Shown here: positions 1 through 9,849 of the stretch, piece after piece
Position numbering within the stretch: the stretch's first letter is position 1
Layout of the letters: each line of letters starts with the position of its first letter
Assembly (NCBI GenBank): GCA_026168455.1
Contig: CM047430.1
Location: 22,524,735-22,588,734 of the forward strand
Source of the DNA: Theocolax elegans
Taxonomy: Eukaryota; Arthropoda; Insecta; Hymenoptera; Cerocephalidae
Length of the DNA stretch: 64,000 nt
Direction of reading: 5' to 3'
Position numbers and translations under genes: made by a program
The notes under the pieces: model-generated
The model's database searches: none
The model's input: only the letters and a program-made list of their open reading frames with translations
What the model was told of the DNA's origin: nothing

Positions 1-110
1 AGGAATAGCAGAGCGAGAGTGCGAGTGAGAAGGAGAGCGAGAATGCGAGAGAGAAGGAGAGCCAGAGTGCGAGAGAGAAGGAGAGCGTGAGTGCGAGTTA
101 GAAGGAGAGC
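1..110. repeat. GA-rich tandem repeat, ~24-bp unit
   Basis: Four or five imperfect copies of a unit resembling GAGTGCGAGAGAGAAGGAG run from the window edge. The purine-rich strand continues as a less regular GA/CG-rich stretch to about 360. The open frame across 91-360 is arginine-rich low complexity created by the repeat and is not called as a gene. A similar GA-rich block lies at the other end of the window, around 63890-63960. Confidence 0.8.
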
Positions 111-360
111 GCAAGGCGAGAGCGGCCGAACGAGCTCGGGAACACTCGAGAAAGAGAGAGAAGGGCGAGTACGGGAGAAGGGCGTGTACGGGAGAAGCGC
201 GAGTTCGGGCGCGCGCGAAGTGGGGAAGAGAGCGGAGACGCGTACTTACGCAGTAGGGAAACGAGCGAGACTAGGTGAGCGCGGAGCGGGGCGTTCTCGA
301 TGCAAAGAAGCGCGAAGTATGGTAGACGAAAGGCTAGATAGGCAGGATCTTGCGCGCTAA

Positions 361-840
361 ATTCGGATCAGCTGTTCTTTCTTTTTTTTTCTTTTCTTTT
401 TCCTTTTTCTCGTATCGCATGCGATACAATATCGGTCCAACAAATGTCTAAGCAACTTTAAAAGGATATTAAGTAAATGTTAACGTTAACAAAGTGATGC
501 GCTTATTAAAATGAGAATTGACATGAGAAGAGTTTCCCCGGGCAGAAGGTTGGTCTAGACCTTCTTGAAAAGTAAATAATTTTCACAACAGAATCCGGAT
601 TCACATGTACCCTGTGTACATAATAAATAATAATTATTAACGTGTTTTAAAAGTTGCATTCATCGGCACAGCTGGTCTGCTGATGTGCTGCAGGCGTCGT
701 ACGTTCTCGCAGTGCATTAGTGGGGATGTGGTGGCTACACTTTGTGTTCAAGTGTTAGTTGGCTACATTCGCTGATGGTTTAACAGCTTTGTGTTCAAGA
801 TGTTGAACCATCAGCTGATTGCGATACATGTTTTTCAGAT
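361..840. other. Non-coding stretch before the Copia gag
   Basis: A polypyrimidine run (370-410) is followed by AT-rich sequence without a supported gene. A 5' LTR for the Copia element should lie here, but I see no match to the 3' LTR at 6105-6342. The bases just before the gag ATG (829-838) end in a pyrimidine run plus CAG, which could be a splice acceptor but is not proof of one. Confidence 0.4.
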
Positions 841-2157
841 ATGGATCACCTATCAGGAGATCAGATTCGAGTGGTATCTGAAGCAATCAAGGCTAAGCGC
901 AATAAAAGGGAAGTACTGACCATTCCGGTCAAAAACCAGCTAATTACTTACCCCTATACTGAATTAGGCAATTTAGTAAAATCTGAAATGATTAAATGGG
1001 ATTTGAATGATGCGAAAGAGATGGGTATTACAAGCGATGAGTTGAACGATGATGCGTTTGAGGTCGACCTGAGAGACGTGGACGTGAAGGGTGAAGAGAT
1101 GGGCAGAGATATTGAATGCGAAACGGACTCTGAGATGAGCGATAAACGAGATTCGATAATAAACGAGAAGCGAAATTTCAGGGAAGCGAATGTGTTAAAT
1201 AAAAATGCGCCGTTGATTATTGCTGATGAAAAATGCAACATAAGCATGCGAATTAAAAACAAAACTAAATTGCCTAATATTAAAAGAGATGATTTTTCAG
1301 ATGAGATGGGTGAGACGAGAAATGTGATGGAAAGAGTCACTCAAGTTATTGAGGAGAAAATGCAACCTGTTACGAATTTGATGATCCGGGTAGACATGGT
1401 GGTCACGGACATAAACAATTTCTTTGATTCAATGACGGGACGCGACATATCACAACAAAACAACTTGAGAGAAAATATTGATGAGATGCGCAACCTCAAC
1501 GATGAGATGAGACGAATGTGTTCGGAGATGAGAGGATGCATTCGTGAAGGACGAGAGGTGTTAAGGGAAATGAAAGAGGTAAGAGATGAGTTTTATGATA
1601 ATAATGAAAATGATTTTGAAGAAATTGCACATAATTCGACGGAAAATTCGGGGCTTGACGTTATATCGAAAGCGGATATAATAAAATTAATTAGATCGGA
1701 ATTAGAGAAAGAAAATAATTCGGAAATTAAAAAATTTAACAAATCGAATGACATGAGTGAGTTTAAAGACGTGATTAAATTACTGAATGTGAGAGATTCT
1801 TGTACAAAGAGAGATTATAAATTATCGGTACAAATGAAATACGAACTGTTTATGGATTACTTTACTTCGGAATTAATTGCCTTGGATTTAATGTACATTA
1901 TTGATGAAAACTCTGAAAAACGAGACGCGACGGAAAGAGAAATGTTAACGCGAGATCAGTTTAAAGTCAGAGATATTTTAATAAATCATATCGATCAAAA
2001 TTATCATGCCAAATTAATTGATATTAAAAACCCGAAAGAGATGCTGGAAAAAATTAAGGAAATTAAGAGATGTGAATGTAGTTTATCGTCTGTTAACTTA
2101 AGGAAACAGTTGTATTCTTTGGTGTTCAAACGTAAAGAGAGTGTCAGTTTTCGTTGA
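841..2157 (+). pseudogene. gag: Copia gag, N-terminal and capsid part
   Basis: This 438-residue frame is acidic and lysine-rich with long helical, coiled-coil-like stretches (around residues 150-260) that include many Met-Arg-x-Glu heptads. From about residue 320 it resembles the Copia gag capsid region. It stops shortly after residues KRKESVS. The next frame, which overlaps by 17 bp, carries on with the expected capsid continuation (VDKFDEIIRTHNN). The break therefore looks like a single-base indel inside gag. A programmed frameshift is less likely, because it falls in the middle of a domain. The N-terminal extension is long for a Copia gag. Confidence 0.7.
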
Positions 2158-2734
2158 CAAATTTGATGAGATAATAAGAACACATAATAATATTCCTCAT
2201 ACTCAGCCGTTTGCTGAATCTGAGATTCGTGATGCCTTTTATAATGCAATAGTACGAGAAGTGCCACAAATTCACGAACTTAATTTTGTGAACAAAAACG
2301 CGACGGGTAAGGATCTAAACTATAATCAATTAAAAACATTTCTTTTACAGCATGAAGCGATGAGGAAGGGAAGCGGAGGTGCGACAGTAAGCACTAGTGT
2401 GGAGCCTAGAGTAGCTCTGGCTGCCGCACAAATAGAAGGGATGCGTTGCTACGAGTGTCACGCATATCGGCATATTAGTCGTGACTGTCACAGGAAAAAC
2501 TCGGGAGAAAAATTGTGCTACAATTGCAGGCAATTATCACGGGACCATAAGGCCGAGAATTGCCCAAATCCCAGCACAAGAGATGCGAGCAACGAGAGAC
2601 GTGGAAGAGGACGCAGTATTATAAGGTATGCGAGATTTAACCAAGAAAATCGAACTCTTGGTTACAAAAGACAATTTGGAAGTGATGAGAGAAATGTGAG
2701 AGATGCGCAAACAAAATTCCAGAGGCAAGCTTAA
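2141..2734 (+). pseudogene. gag: Copia gag C-terminal half with CCHC zinc knuckles
   Basis: This frame continues the capsid after the frameshift and then carries two nucleocapsid knuckles. The first, CYECHAYRHISRDC, is a canonical CX2CX4HX4C motif. The second, CYNCRQLSRDHKAENC, has spacing CX2CX6HX4C, two residues longer than usual. An Arg/Gly-rich basic tail (GRGRS) follows. Zinc knuckles bind the genomic RNA during particle assembly. The frame ends at 2734, where the protease should begin. Confidence 0.8.
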
Positions 2735-3299
2735 AATCGGAGGGAGCGGGATGCGTAGATATTAAAACGGGAAAGAATAGAATTGTAACCTTAAATAATG
2801 TGATGTGCGCGGAATCATTGTCGGAAAATTTGCTATCCTTAGGAAAATTTGTAGACAAGGGACTAGGCATTTATTTGGATAATAAGAGAGTAGAGATATT
2901 TGATCCCATTTCGAATTAAACTTTTCTGACTGGAATATACGAGAAACCATACTGGTTGATTGAAGACGAAATAGAAAAGCGAAGCGATAGTTTAAAATCA
3001 AGTTCGGTAAAATTCAATTGTACACCAATTGCGTACCTTCTAACCAGAAGCAAAAGTAAACAGACTCCTGATGTAAAATTTAATGAAATCCAAGGAATCA
3101 AATCCCAGTCGGAAATTAAGAATAAAGGTGACGTGTTGAAAGTCGGTTCAGGCTTTGAAAAAACAGTGACAGATAGAAAACTGCATAACCCTAACGAACA
3201 AAACCCAAAAAAAAAAAAAAAAAAAAAAACGATGTGAAAAAGGAAATTAATTGCGACACAGATTTACCTGCCCAATCAAATAAGTCAATGTTATGACAT
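2735..3299 (+). pseudogene. Copia protease remnant and pre-integrase linker
   Basis: In the frame after the gag stop, residues resembling the C-terminal half of a Copia protease are readable (GAGCVDIKTG, then NVMCAESLSENLLSLGKF). The segment with the catalytic Asp-Ser-Gly is missing, so sequence appears to have been deleted at about 2725-2740. A TAA interrupts the frame near 2917. A run of about 22 A residues lies at 3208-3229. The residues before the integrase are lysine- and asparagine-rich and carry no recognisable domain. Confidence 0.6.
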
Positions 3300-4218
3300 G
3301 TGAGGATGGGTGCCTCTTTAAATTATCTGAGAAACCTGCAGAAGAGATTTCCTAATTTTAAGGAATTGAGTGATGTGAAATTTGATAATTCCGTGCTTGA
3401 ATGCGAAGTGTGTAGAATGACTAAAATGAACAGATTGTCTTTTAATGAGACGAGGATGAGAGCATCTACTCAATTACAAATAATTCATTCGGACATAATG
3501 GGCCCGATAAGTCCGAAATGACACTCAAAGAGATATCGCTTAATTTCCGTATTTGTAGATGATTATTCCCGATTAGCTCAGGCATATCCCATGAAATTTA
3601 AAAATGATACAGGATCGTGTCTTGATCAGTTTGTTAAAACTTCGAGAAATTTACTTGGATGAGACGCGAAAGTCTGTTATTTAAGATCAGATCAGGGCAG
3701 AGAATTTACGGGAGGCAATACAATTAATGTACTTGGAAAAACTCGGAGCTGAACTGCAGTTGACATGTCCTGATACTCCTCACCACAATAGAGTGGCTGA
3801 GAGATTCAATCAGACTATTCAGAAGAAAGTAAGAGCGCTGATGTTTGATTCCAAATTTCCAGAAAATATGTGGGACTTGGCTTTTGGTGCTGCTGTTTAT
3901 GCTTACAATAGAACTCCACACAAGTCAAATGAGATGGTTTCTCCTTTGGAAAAATTCAACCCAAATTATACCGTGAATTTAAAACAATTTAGGCGCTTCG
4001 GTTGCATGGGTTATGTGAAGATTCAGAGAAAAATAGGTCCTAAGTTTAGACAGATTGCAACCCCAAGTTTTCTTGTTGGATACAAAGCCACCGGTTATGT
4101 CTTGTTCAAACCAGATGATAATAGATTTTATGAAAGTAGAGATGTGAGATTCAATGAAAAAATTGTTTTTGGTGATAGATTCACAAAAAAAAAATCAAAT
4201 ACAAGACTGGGAAAATAA
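3300..4218 (+). pseudogene. Copia integrase
   Basis: The pre-integrase zinc domain is damaged: the CEVC pair is present, but the expected histidines before LNYLRNL are lost. The catalytic core follows across several frames. The three acidic positions can be seen: Asp in IHSDIMGPI, Asp in [10 protein letters not shown] and Glu in [10 protein letters not shown]. In-frame TGA codons occur at about 3519 and 3660, and there is a frameshift near 3720. The piece from 3727 to 4218 is the longest open part and includes the C-terminal region ([12 protein letters not shown]). The integrase would insert element cDNA into chromosomes, but this copy is inactive. Confidence 0.85.
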
Positions 4219-4447
4219 TTTTGAAAAGGTAACAACGAGAAGTGGTTCTTGAATTATGAGAAAGATGTGTCGAGAGAATCTGAGGAAATAATAAGAAAGG
4301 AGGGAGTAGAAAAGAGAAAGAGAGGTCGCCCGAGGAAATTGCAAGCGAAAAAAAAGCGAAATAGAAAAGGAACAAATATTAAGTGATCTGAAATATAATG
4401 CACTGTTAGCGAAAATTAACTGTGACCCACAATCGTATAGAGAGGCG
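4219..4447 (+). pseudogene. Copia integrase-RT linker with AT-hook-like motif
   Basis: The link between integrase and RT is basic and frameshifted. It contains KRKRGRPRKLQAKKKRN at about 4308-4362, whose RGRP core matches an AT-hook, a minor-groove DNA-binding motif. The end of the stretch (NAKINCDPQSYREAM-like residues) leads into the RT start typical of Copia. The function is inferred from the motif alone. Confidence 0.5.
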
Positions 4448-5500
4448 ATGAGTTCAAAAGACAAAGAAAATTGGTTGTCTGCAATTCAGAGTGAATTGGA
4501 TTCAATGAACAAAAATGAAGTATGGGAACTAGTAGAACGATCTGAAATTATGAGAAGCGAAAATAAACCGAATATAATAGATTCTACGTGGGTCTTAAAG
4601 AAAAAGATGGAAAAAGAAGGGACGTGTAAATATAAAGCGAGACTTGTTATAAGAGGCTTCAAGGATAGAAATGAATATGATTTGGTTGAAACATACGCAC
4701 CTGTTTCGAGATTAACCTTGATAAGATCGGTTCTAGCCATCATTAATAAATATGATTTGAACGTATATCAAATGGACGTGAAAACCGCTTTCTTGAACGG
4801 AACTATAAGCGAAAAGATATGTACATGGAATTGCCAGAAGGCATGAATGTGACGAGCAAAGAGAAGTGAGAGAAGGTCTGTAAATTAAAGAAAGCGTTGT
4901 GTGGGTTAAAAATCAGTCCGAAACGTTGGAATGAAAGGTTTACGGAAGCCGCTAATAAAATAGGCTTACATACTCATGATAGTGAACAATGTTTATTTAC
5001 TTGGCGAGAGGCGAATAAAATTTTGTTTTAAGTTTTTGTATGTTGATGACATGTTAATTCCTAGCAACGATAAAGTCCGGCTAAGCGAGGTGAAAACTAA
5101 ATTGAAATCAGAATTTGAAATTACTGATCTGGGAGAACCGAAGTGCTTTCTAGGAATTAAGATTTTACGGGATAGAGTGAATAAAACGTTGACATTGTCA
5201 CAAGAAAGCTATATATTAAAATTGTTACAGAGATTTGGGTTTGGTGAGATGCATCCGCAAAGGACTCCGATGATTACAAACCAGGTAGCAAATCGTAAGA
5301 GACGCGATCGCGAAGAGAATGAGACAGAATCGGAATACAATAGTGACGAATTCAAACTGAATGTTCCCTATAGAGAAGCCGTGGGTTCATTATTGTATCT
5401 AGCAAATGTGACGCGTCCTGATATCACTTATGCAGTGAATATTGTCAGTAGGCATCAAATAAATCGAATGAGGACGATTGGGAAATGATAAAAAGGATTT
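4448..5500 (+). pseudogene. Copia reverse transcriptase
   Basis: The first frame (4448-4846) has the standard Copia RT start, with WVLKKKMEKEG, KARLVIRGF, ETYAPVSRL and MDVKTAFLNG; the last includes the first catalytic Asp. After a frameshift near 4830 and a TGA near 4867, the conserved KKALCGLK and RWNERF blocks are readable. The next frame (4976-5488) carries FLYVDDMLI, the YVDD active site, and then EFEITDLGEPKCFLGIKI. The domain order is intact, but three frames are needed to read it. Confidence 0.88.
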
Positions 5501-6017
5501 TTAGATATTTAAAGGGAAGTGCGTCCTTGGGTCTAAAATATACTGGCAATACTGATGATATTCAAACCTATTCTGATGCAAGTTTTGCCGATTGTAGAAA
5601 TAGTTTGACAACTAGTGGTTTTGTAATTAAATTATTTGGAGATGCGGTGTCTTGAAAGACACACAAGTAATTACTTGTCGCATTATCTAACTGTCAAGCT
5701 GAGTATATAGCAATGAGCGAGGCGTGTCAATATAAAATTCGTTGTTAAATTCTCTCAAATTGATTCTAATTGATGACTTTAAACCTATGATTCTGTGGTG
5801 CGACAATAAGGCGGCTGGTGCAGCTACCCAAATGACAGGTAGCAATAAGTTGCTACATATGATTGAAATTAAAGAACATTATGTAAGAGAATGTGTTAAA
5901 ATGGGTTTTGTTAAAGTGATGTGGGTTAAGTCTAAAGAACAACTTGCTGATATATTTACGAAGCCGTTGGCTTTTGATTTACATAATAAACTAACCTCCA
6001 AGATAATGAATGGATAA
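5501..6017 (+). pseudogene. Copia RNase H
   Basis: From 5485 on, frames encode RIFRYLKGSASLGLKY and YSDASFADCRNS, the first RNase H Asp. A TGA at about 5653 replaces the usual Trp before KTHK. After another frameshift, 5742-6017 holds the C-terminal end: WCDNKAAGAA, then HMIEIKEHYVRE and EQLADIFTKPL. These are the hallmark end motifs of a Copia polyprotein. The protein ends at 6017, 78 bp before the polypurine tract. Confidence 0.85.
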
Positions 6018-6095
6018 AGAGATGCGTATATATTATGCTTAATATGTGTGATTTGTATTTCTTTTAGGAAACAGTAAGTGATTGCAGGTCCGATC

Positions 6096-6104
6096 GGGAG
6101 GGAG
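6096..6104 (+). promoter_or_regulatory. Polypurine tract of the Copia element
   Basis: GGGAGGGAG lies directly before the LTR start TGTTGGAAT. This is the usual plus-strand primer position for LTR retrotransposons. Confidence 0.75.
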
Positions 6105-6342
6105 TGTTGGAATTGCGATCGGCCCTTCTGTCGATTTCCCCCCACCACCTTAAGACAATAGAAGAGCACGGTGTCCGTCGGAGGACTTACTCTCTGCTCG
6201 GCTACCGATCCGTACAGATCTTACACACGGTGCACCCGCGAATTGCTTATTTACAGTTTATATTTTATATATCAATAAATAACGATAAAGTGAAGTGTAG
6301 TGAGGCGTGTTTTTATTGCTGCCACCACCCAATCATCCATCA
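6105..6342 (+). repeat. 3' LTR of the Copia element
   Basis: The LTR starts TGTTGGAATTGCG right after the polypurine tract. It has an ATCAATAAATAACG poly(A)-signal-like box near 6271 and is closed here at the CA of CATCCATCA. The right boundary is a best guess, because there is no second LTR for comparison and no convincing 5-bp target duplication. Confidence 0.6.
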
Positions 6343-6808
6343 AATAAATTCCGTTTGAATTTATTAATGCATATAAAAGAATAAACCGTGAAAAGAATTG
6401 ACATGTCGATTTCCTTACATGAACTTTTGTGGCTTTCGCTTTTGTATATATAGTTCACTTTAGAAAAAAGAAGACAGAGTGATTGAGAGTTTAAAGAATA
6501 AGAGAGACAGTTAATATATATAGTCAACTTACGAAAAAAATGGCAGCTTGTTGGAAAGTTTACAGAGCGAGAGAGACACGTCGATATATTTTTAATATAT
6601 TCACTTAATGGGATGCCATAGTCAATATTTATCCTCCCTACCTTATCAGCAGTCGTGATTATAGATTGCCACTGGAGGGGTCATTACACGTGGGGTTGGA
6701 TCTGTTGCGTACACAGTACGCAATTCAACTTCTTATGAGGGTCTTGTAGACAACCGTGCGTGCAATGTTAACCACTCTACGACATATTATACTTTCGAGA
6801 TATACGGC
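6343..6808. other. AT-rich spacer, no gene seen
   Basis: Low-complexity AT-rich sequence includes two imperfect repeats of a TATATATAGTTCACTTTAGAA-like unit, near 6443 and 6517. No coding or structural signal is strong enough to call, apart from possible minus-strand continuation of the small virus-like ORF that ends at 6809. Confidence 0.4.
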
Positions 6809-6925
6809 CTATTCACCACCTTTCACGAAAATTCTATAGCTCCTTCTTGCAATTCTGTACAAATGGCGACGTAATTGGTTCATTGTAATATCTCCATTAA
6901 ACCAAGGTGTTTCATGAACTCGCAT
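6809..6925 (-). pseudogene. Short conserved-looking ORF remnant in virus-like block
   Basis: The minus strand encodes 38 residues from an ATG, with ETPWFNGDITMNQLRRHL and RIFVKGGE, before a TAG. The same frame continues readable beyond the stop (AVYLESIICRRVVNI), so the stop is probably a lesion in a longer protein. The composition looks protein-coding. I recall similar segments only as uncharacterised proteins in invertebrate genomes and cannot assign a function. It lies downstream of two minus-strand genes that may belong to the same element. Confidence 0.3.
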
Positions 6926-7153
6926 TATAACAAAATTGTTTGCCACTCTCACAGTACACGGTAATTATTAAAATGGTGCAAAGGCATCACTATTTAATGA
7001 GTCACGGAGTGTCCTTGAAGACTAACCACCGCGACATCCTGAAGCAAAAAGTTATTGTCTTTGTCTATGAAAGCTTGAATGCCTATTATGTAATCCACGA
7101 TAACACACATGTTTCCTCTTGCACAGCAAGTTAAATTACGATTTGGACGATGT

Positions 7154-7543
7154 CTATGAGGTAGACTTAATGTTAAAAGTCTGAGAATAGCTAGTATTAC
7201 CCCCGTAATTGAGTAGTATTTCTATGTATGCTTGTAAAGGACAAGTGTTATTTGGTGAAACCAGTTTTTGATTGAAAAATATATCTATTTGATCAAACAT
7301 TGAATGAATAAAATTATTGACTATTGTGTTTTCTACATCGGCACCTACGGGCAAAATCTGATCTGCCACATGCAACATTGTGTAAACGAAATCGATGTAG
7401 TCATCCGTTGAACTCGGCATTAAAAAATCCAAAGGTAAATGACTCATTGCTGAGAGAAGAAACTGCTTATAGTAGAGAAAAGCAATACTCTCAATAGACG
7501 TTAGCGTTAAAGAGACGGTAAAAAGATTGAACTCGCACTTCAT
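7154..7543 (-). pseudogene. F54H12.2-like virus/element protein, N-terminal part
   Basis: The 129-residue frame begins with KCEFNLFTVSLTLTSIES and goes on with DDYIDFVYTMLHVADQI and FIHSMFDQIDIFFNQKLV. This pattern matches my recollection of the family annotated in invertebrate genomes as uncharacterized protein F54H12.2-like, a multi-copy gene suspected to come from endogenous DNA viruses or large virus-like transposons. Full family members are several times longer. Here the frame ends at 7154 after ILLNYGGNTSYSQ, so the copy is truncated. A capsid-type role is a hypothesis only. The upstream minus-strand ORF at 7784-8098 is a plausible partner gene. Confidence 0.4.
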
Positions 7544-7783
7544 ACCTTCTCCACTGAAAGAGTGTAAATATACGACAATTTATTTAGGTTCTAAAATGTC
7601 TCTTATACTTCTAACTGCCTTCTTTTTTCTCCTAGAGATCACTCGTCATTTTTTTAATTTTCAAAGTACCTTTTCTTTTTCTCTTACGGACAGATGTCTT
7701 ATAGGTGCGTACTGTTGCACGCCCTTTTCTTGAGTGCCGCCTACGTTTATAGTGAGTGATTTATACCCACCGCTTTGCATAAT

Positions 7784-8098
7784 TTAAGAAATTTTATTGA
7801 CCGCTAATCTTTTTAAATATCGTCCAGACTCCAAAGCTTGTAAGTTTAAAGATTCCTTGAAGGTTGTCCCAGAATTTGTGACGTTATCAAGTACATTCAA
7901 ACCAACGGGTACAGATTCTTTTCCTACAGCTTTAGCACCATTAGCCAAGTATGATACAACTTTTCTAAACGTAGAACGGAGAAAGCTACCGATCTCCCAA
8001 TCTTTCTGATACGTTGAGAGAGCGTATACGTTCTTTACACCTCTCGTTCCATCATCTGCTTGTTCGTTAAAGTAAGAAATTGAAGAAGTTTTAACCAA
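7784..8098 (-). CDS. Small basic Gly/Ala-containing protein of virus-like block
   Basis: This 104-residue frame has a polar N-terminus, then IGSFLRSTFRKVVSYLANGA and KAVGKESVPVGLNVLDNV, and a basic end. The alternation of a short amphipathic hydrophobic segment with GAKAVGKE-like residues resembles small virion-associated proteins that sit beside F54H12.2-like genes in invertebrate endogenous virus-like elements, as I recall them. It is co-oriented with 7154-7543, separated by 240 bp. No catalytic motif is visible. It could instead be an isolated domesticated or decaying ORF. Confidence 0.35.
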   Translation of the reverse strand: MVKTSSISYFNEQADDGTRGVKNVYALSTYQKDWEIGSFLRSTFRKVVSYLANGAKAVGKESVPVGLNVLDNVTNSGTTFKESLNLQALESGRYLKRLAVNKIS

Positions 8099-8622
8099 AA
8101 TTTAATATAAAAAATTTATTGATTCTTTTGGCCTAATAATATTTAATTTCTTATTTTCTTAATAACTTCAAATTAAGCAATTTAAACTTCTTTACTTCAA
8201 ACCATATCTGCTTGAACTCAACTTTCTACTGGTTGTTAGTTTGAGTGCCTATCTTTATTTGTTTCCGAGTTATAAGCAGTCAAAAAGTGGTCATTGTCAA
8301 GAGATAACTTGGCTTTCTTCATATTTTTATATGATAAAAGACATACCAAAGTTAGGATAAGATCCCTTTTCCATAGGTCAAGTACTCCTCTTGAGTACTT
8401 TTTAGTTTTTGAGTTCCATCTCATCCGTCGCGTGTAACAAATCTCTCTCCTTTAATTCTTCGTTTTCTTTAAAAAATAAATATTGTCTCAAAACTTGTAG
8501 ATAATTTTTACACTTGTCGCGTTCGTTTTCGTTTATTTGATTTATTTGATATTAATTATTTGATCAAAATTTCAAACATTTCCGCATCAAGTTGCGATAA
8601 AGTGTTACCTACGTGCTCTACA
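8099..8622. other. Spacer, no supported gene
   Basis: AT-rich sequence. One 62-residue minus-strand frame (8236-8424) has no recognisable features and is not called. Confidence 0.4.
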
Positions 8623-8725
8623 CAGGGTTGCCAGATGGCGATTTTTTTTCCTTGTTCCTCTTGCTTAATAAACATCAATATACGTAAGAGAGAAAAGGAA
8701 AAAAAATCGCCAACTGGTCACTCTG
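8623..8725. mobile_element. hAT-type MITE, 103 bp, with 8-bp target duplication
   Basis: The element starts CAGGGTTGCCAGATGG and ends with the inverse of CAGAGTGACCAGTTGG. Both arms continue into an identical GCGATTTTTTTTCC block, so the ends form an inverted repeat of roughly 30 bp with few mismatches. It is flanked on both sides by GCTCTACA (8615-8622 and 8726-8733). An 8-bp duplication and CAG ends are hallmarks of the hAT superfamily. It has no coding capacity and would have been moved by a transposase supplied in trans. The whole element can fold into one hairpin. Confidence 0.88.
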
Positions 8726-8733
8726 GCTCTACA

Positions 8734-9102
8734 GTATATTCATTATTGGTATCGTTGTCGTGATCATTATTTGCGACATGTTGTGAGGAATCGCCATTGA
8801 AAGTTTTCTCAGAAAGACACGCCCATGCCACCGTGCCCGTCGGTACTACAATCATTTTCCAAATGCGTTGCATAACCTTAACCACTTATAATTTTTGAAA
8901 ATGAAGCGCTTACAAGTGGCGCAATGAACAGAGGTATAAAATGCTTCACTCTTCTGAACAATTGGACAATTTTAGGTACGACCGCTACACGGGAGAGCCT
9001 TATATTTTCTTCGCAAAATGTGTGATGCATCAAAATATACTACATAATGGGTTATAAAAGAAATTTAGGCATATTAGAACTCATTTAAGGCCCACCCTAA
9101 AC
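8734..9102. other. Spacer, no gene seen
   Basis: Mixed-composition sequence with no supported ORF or repeat structure. Confidence 0.4.
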
Positions 9103-9137
9103 TGTATGTATGTATGTATGTATGTATGTATGTATGT
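9103..9137. repeat. (TGTA)n microsatellite
   Basis: Uninterrupted tetranucleotide repeat of about eight and a half units. Confidence 0.95.
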
Positions 9138-9374
9138 GATCATGTATCTATGATAACTTAATCAATTTTTGACCGATTCAGCTGAGATTTACAGGATAAC
9201 TTCGTCATAATGTAGTTAGACAATAGTCCTATTTCCAGTAATATTGCACAGAAATAACTTAAATTATGGCATTATTTTTAATTGCTTAGAAATGGTTATG
9301 TAGCATTATCTGTAAATGTATTAATCCTACATAAATACTATATACGGACGAAATGTTTGTCTCAAAATAACAAA

Positions 9375-9625
9375 AAATTTTGCTATTCTACAGTTTACGT
9401 TCAGAATAATATTTTCATAGTTAATAGAGAAAAACGGTGAAAGTATTAAAAAAAAGTACAAAACCATGTTTTTTCGCAATTTTTGTGAACAAACTGTTCA
9501 TTTTAAAATAATAAATCTTTTTTCTATTGTACACTTAACCCTCAGAACAATATTTATGAAGATAAATATAGAAAAACGGTTAAAACTATGAAAAAAGTGC
9601 TACAATTCGCGTTTTTTCGTAATAA
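9375..9625. repeat. Two degenerate ~145-bp tandem units
   Basis: The order is the same in both halves: an ATTCTACAGTTTACGTTCAG-like start, then AATATT, then GAGAAAAACGGT(G/T)AAA, then a GTTTTTTCG box. The second copy is diverged. No coding is apparent. Confidence 0.5.
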
Positions 9626-9674
9626 ATCAGAATGTATTTATTATTCATACACAAAAACTTGAATGAATGAAATG

Positions 9675-9847
9675 TTTTTTTTTTTTTTGTTATTTTAACG
9701 TCGCTGTTTTTATGCTCTCAAATCGGTGCTAATCAGCGACGGAGGTCATACGATGCCTTGGTGAAGAAACCGCCGCCGGGGCCGGGAATCGAACCTGGGA
9801 CCTCCAGATTACGAGCCCGATGCCCTACCGACCGAGCCATCGCTATC
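9675..9847 (-). mobile_element. tRNA-derived SINE with poly(A) tail
   Basis: Read on the minus strand, the head starts GATAGCGATGGCTCGGTCGG and has Pol III A- and B-box-like sequence (TGGCTCGGTCGG and GGTTCGATTCC). The anticodon-position triplet is CGT. The body then diverges from a tRNA and ends with GTCGCTGATTAGC, AGCATAAAAACAGCGACGTT and a 14-nt poly(A). The head is not a functional tRNA, because it lacks a paired acceptor stem and 3' end and continues into a SINE body. Its tail matches that of the SINE at 34618-35070. It sits beside the coding remnant of a Penelope-like element. Confidence 0.8.
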
Positions 9848-9849
9848 TG

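Larger units (their letters stand above)
841..6342 (+). mobile_element. Decayed Copia-type LTR retrotransposon (3' LTR retained)
   Basis: The gene order gag, protease remnant, integrase, reverse transcriptase, RNase H is the Copia (Pseudoviridae) order, with integrase before RT. Many frameshifts and in-frame stops, several of them TGA, break the polyprotein. A polypurine tract and a 238-bp LTR close the 3' end. No 5' LTR is visible, so the copy is truncated or rearranged upstream of gag. It cannot encode a working polyprotein as it stands. Confidence 0.88.

Noticed and set aside
91..360. Arg-rich open frame of 89 codons
   Set aside because: It translates GA/CG-rich tandem repeats; no domain, and both strands are low complexity.
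871..890. TGGTATCTGAAGC resembling a Copia primer-binding site
   Set aside because: It lies inside the gag frame, is not preceded by an LTR end, and nothing upstream matches the 3' LTR.
9751..9847. tRNA gene (minus) with CGT anticodon-like triplet
   Set aside because: No paired acceptor stem; the sequence runs into a SINE body with a poly(A) tail.
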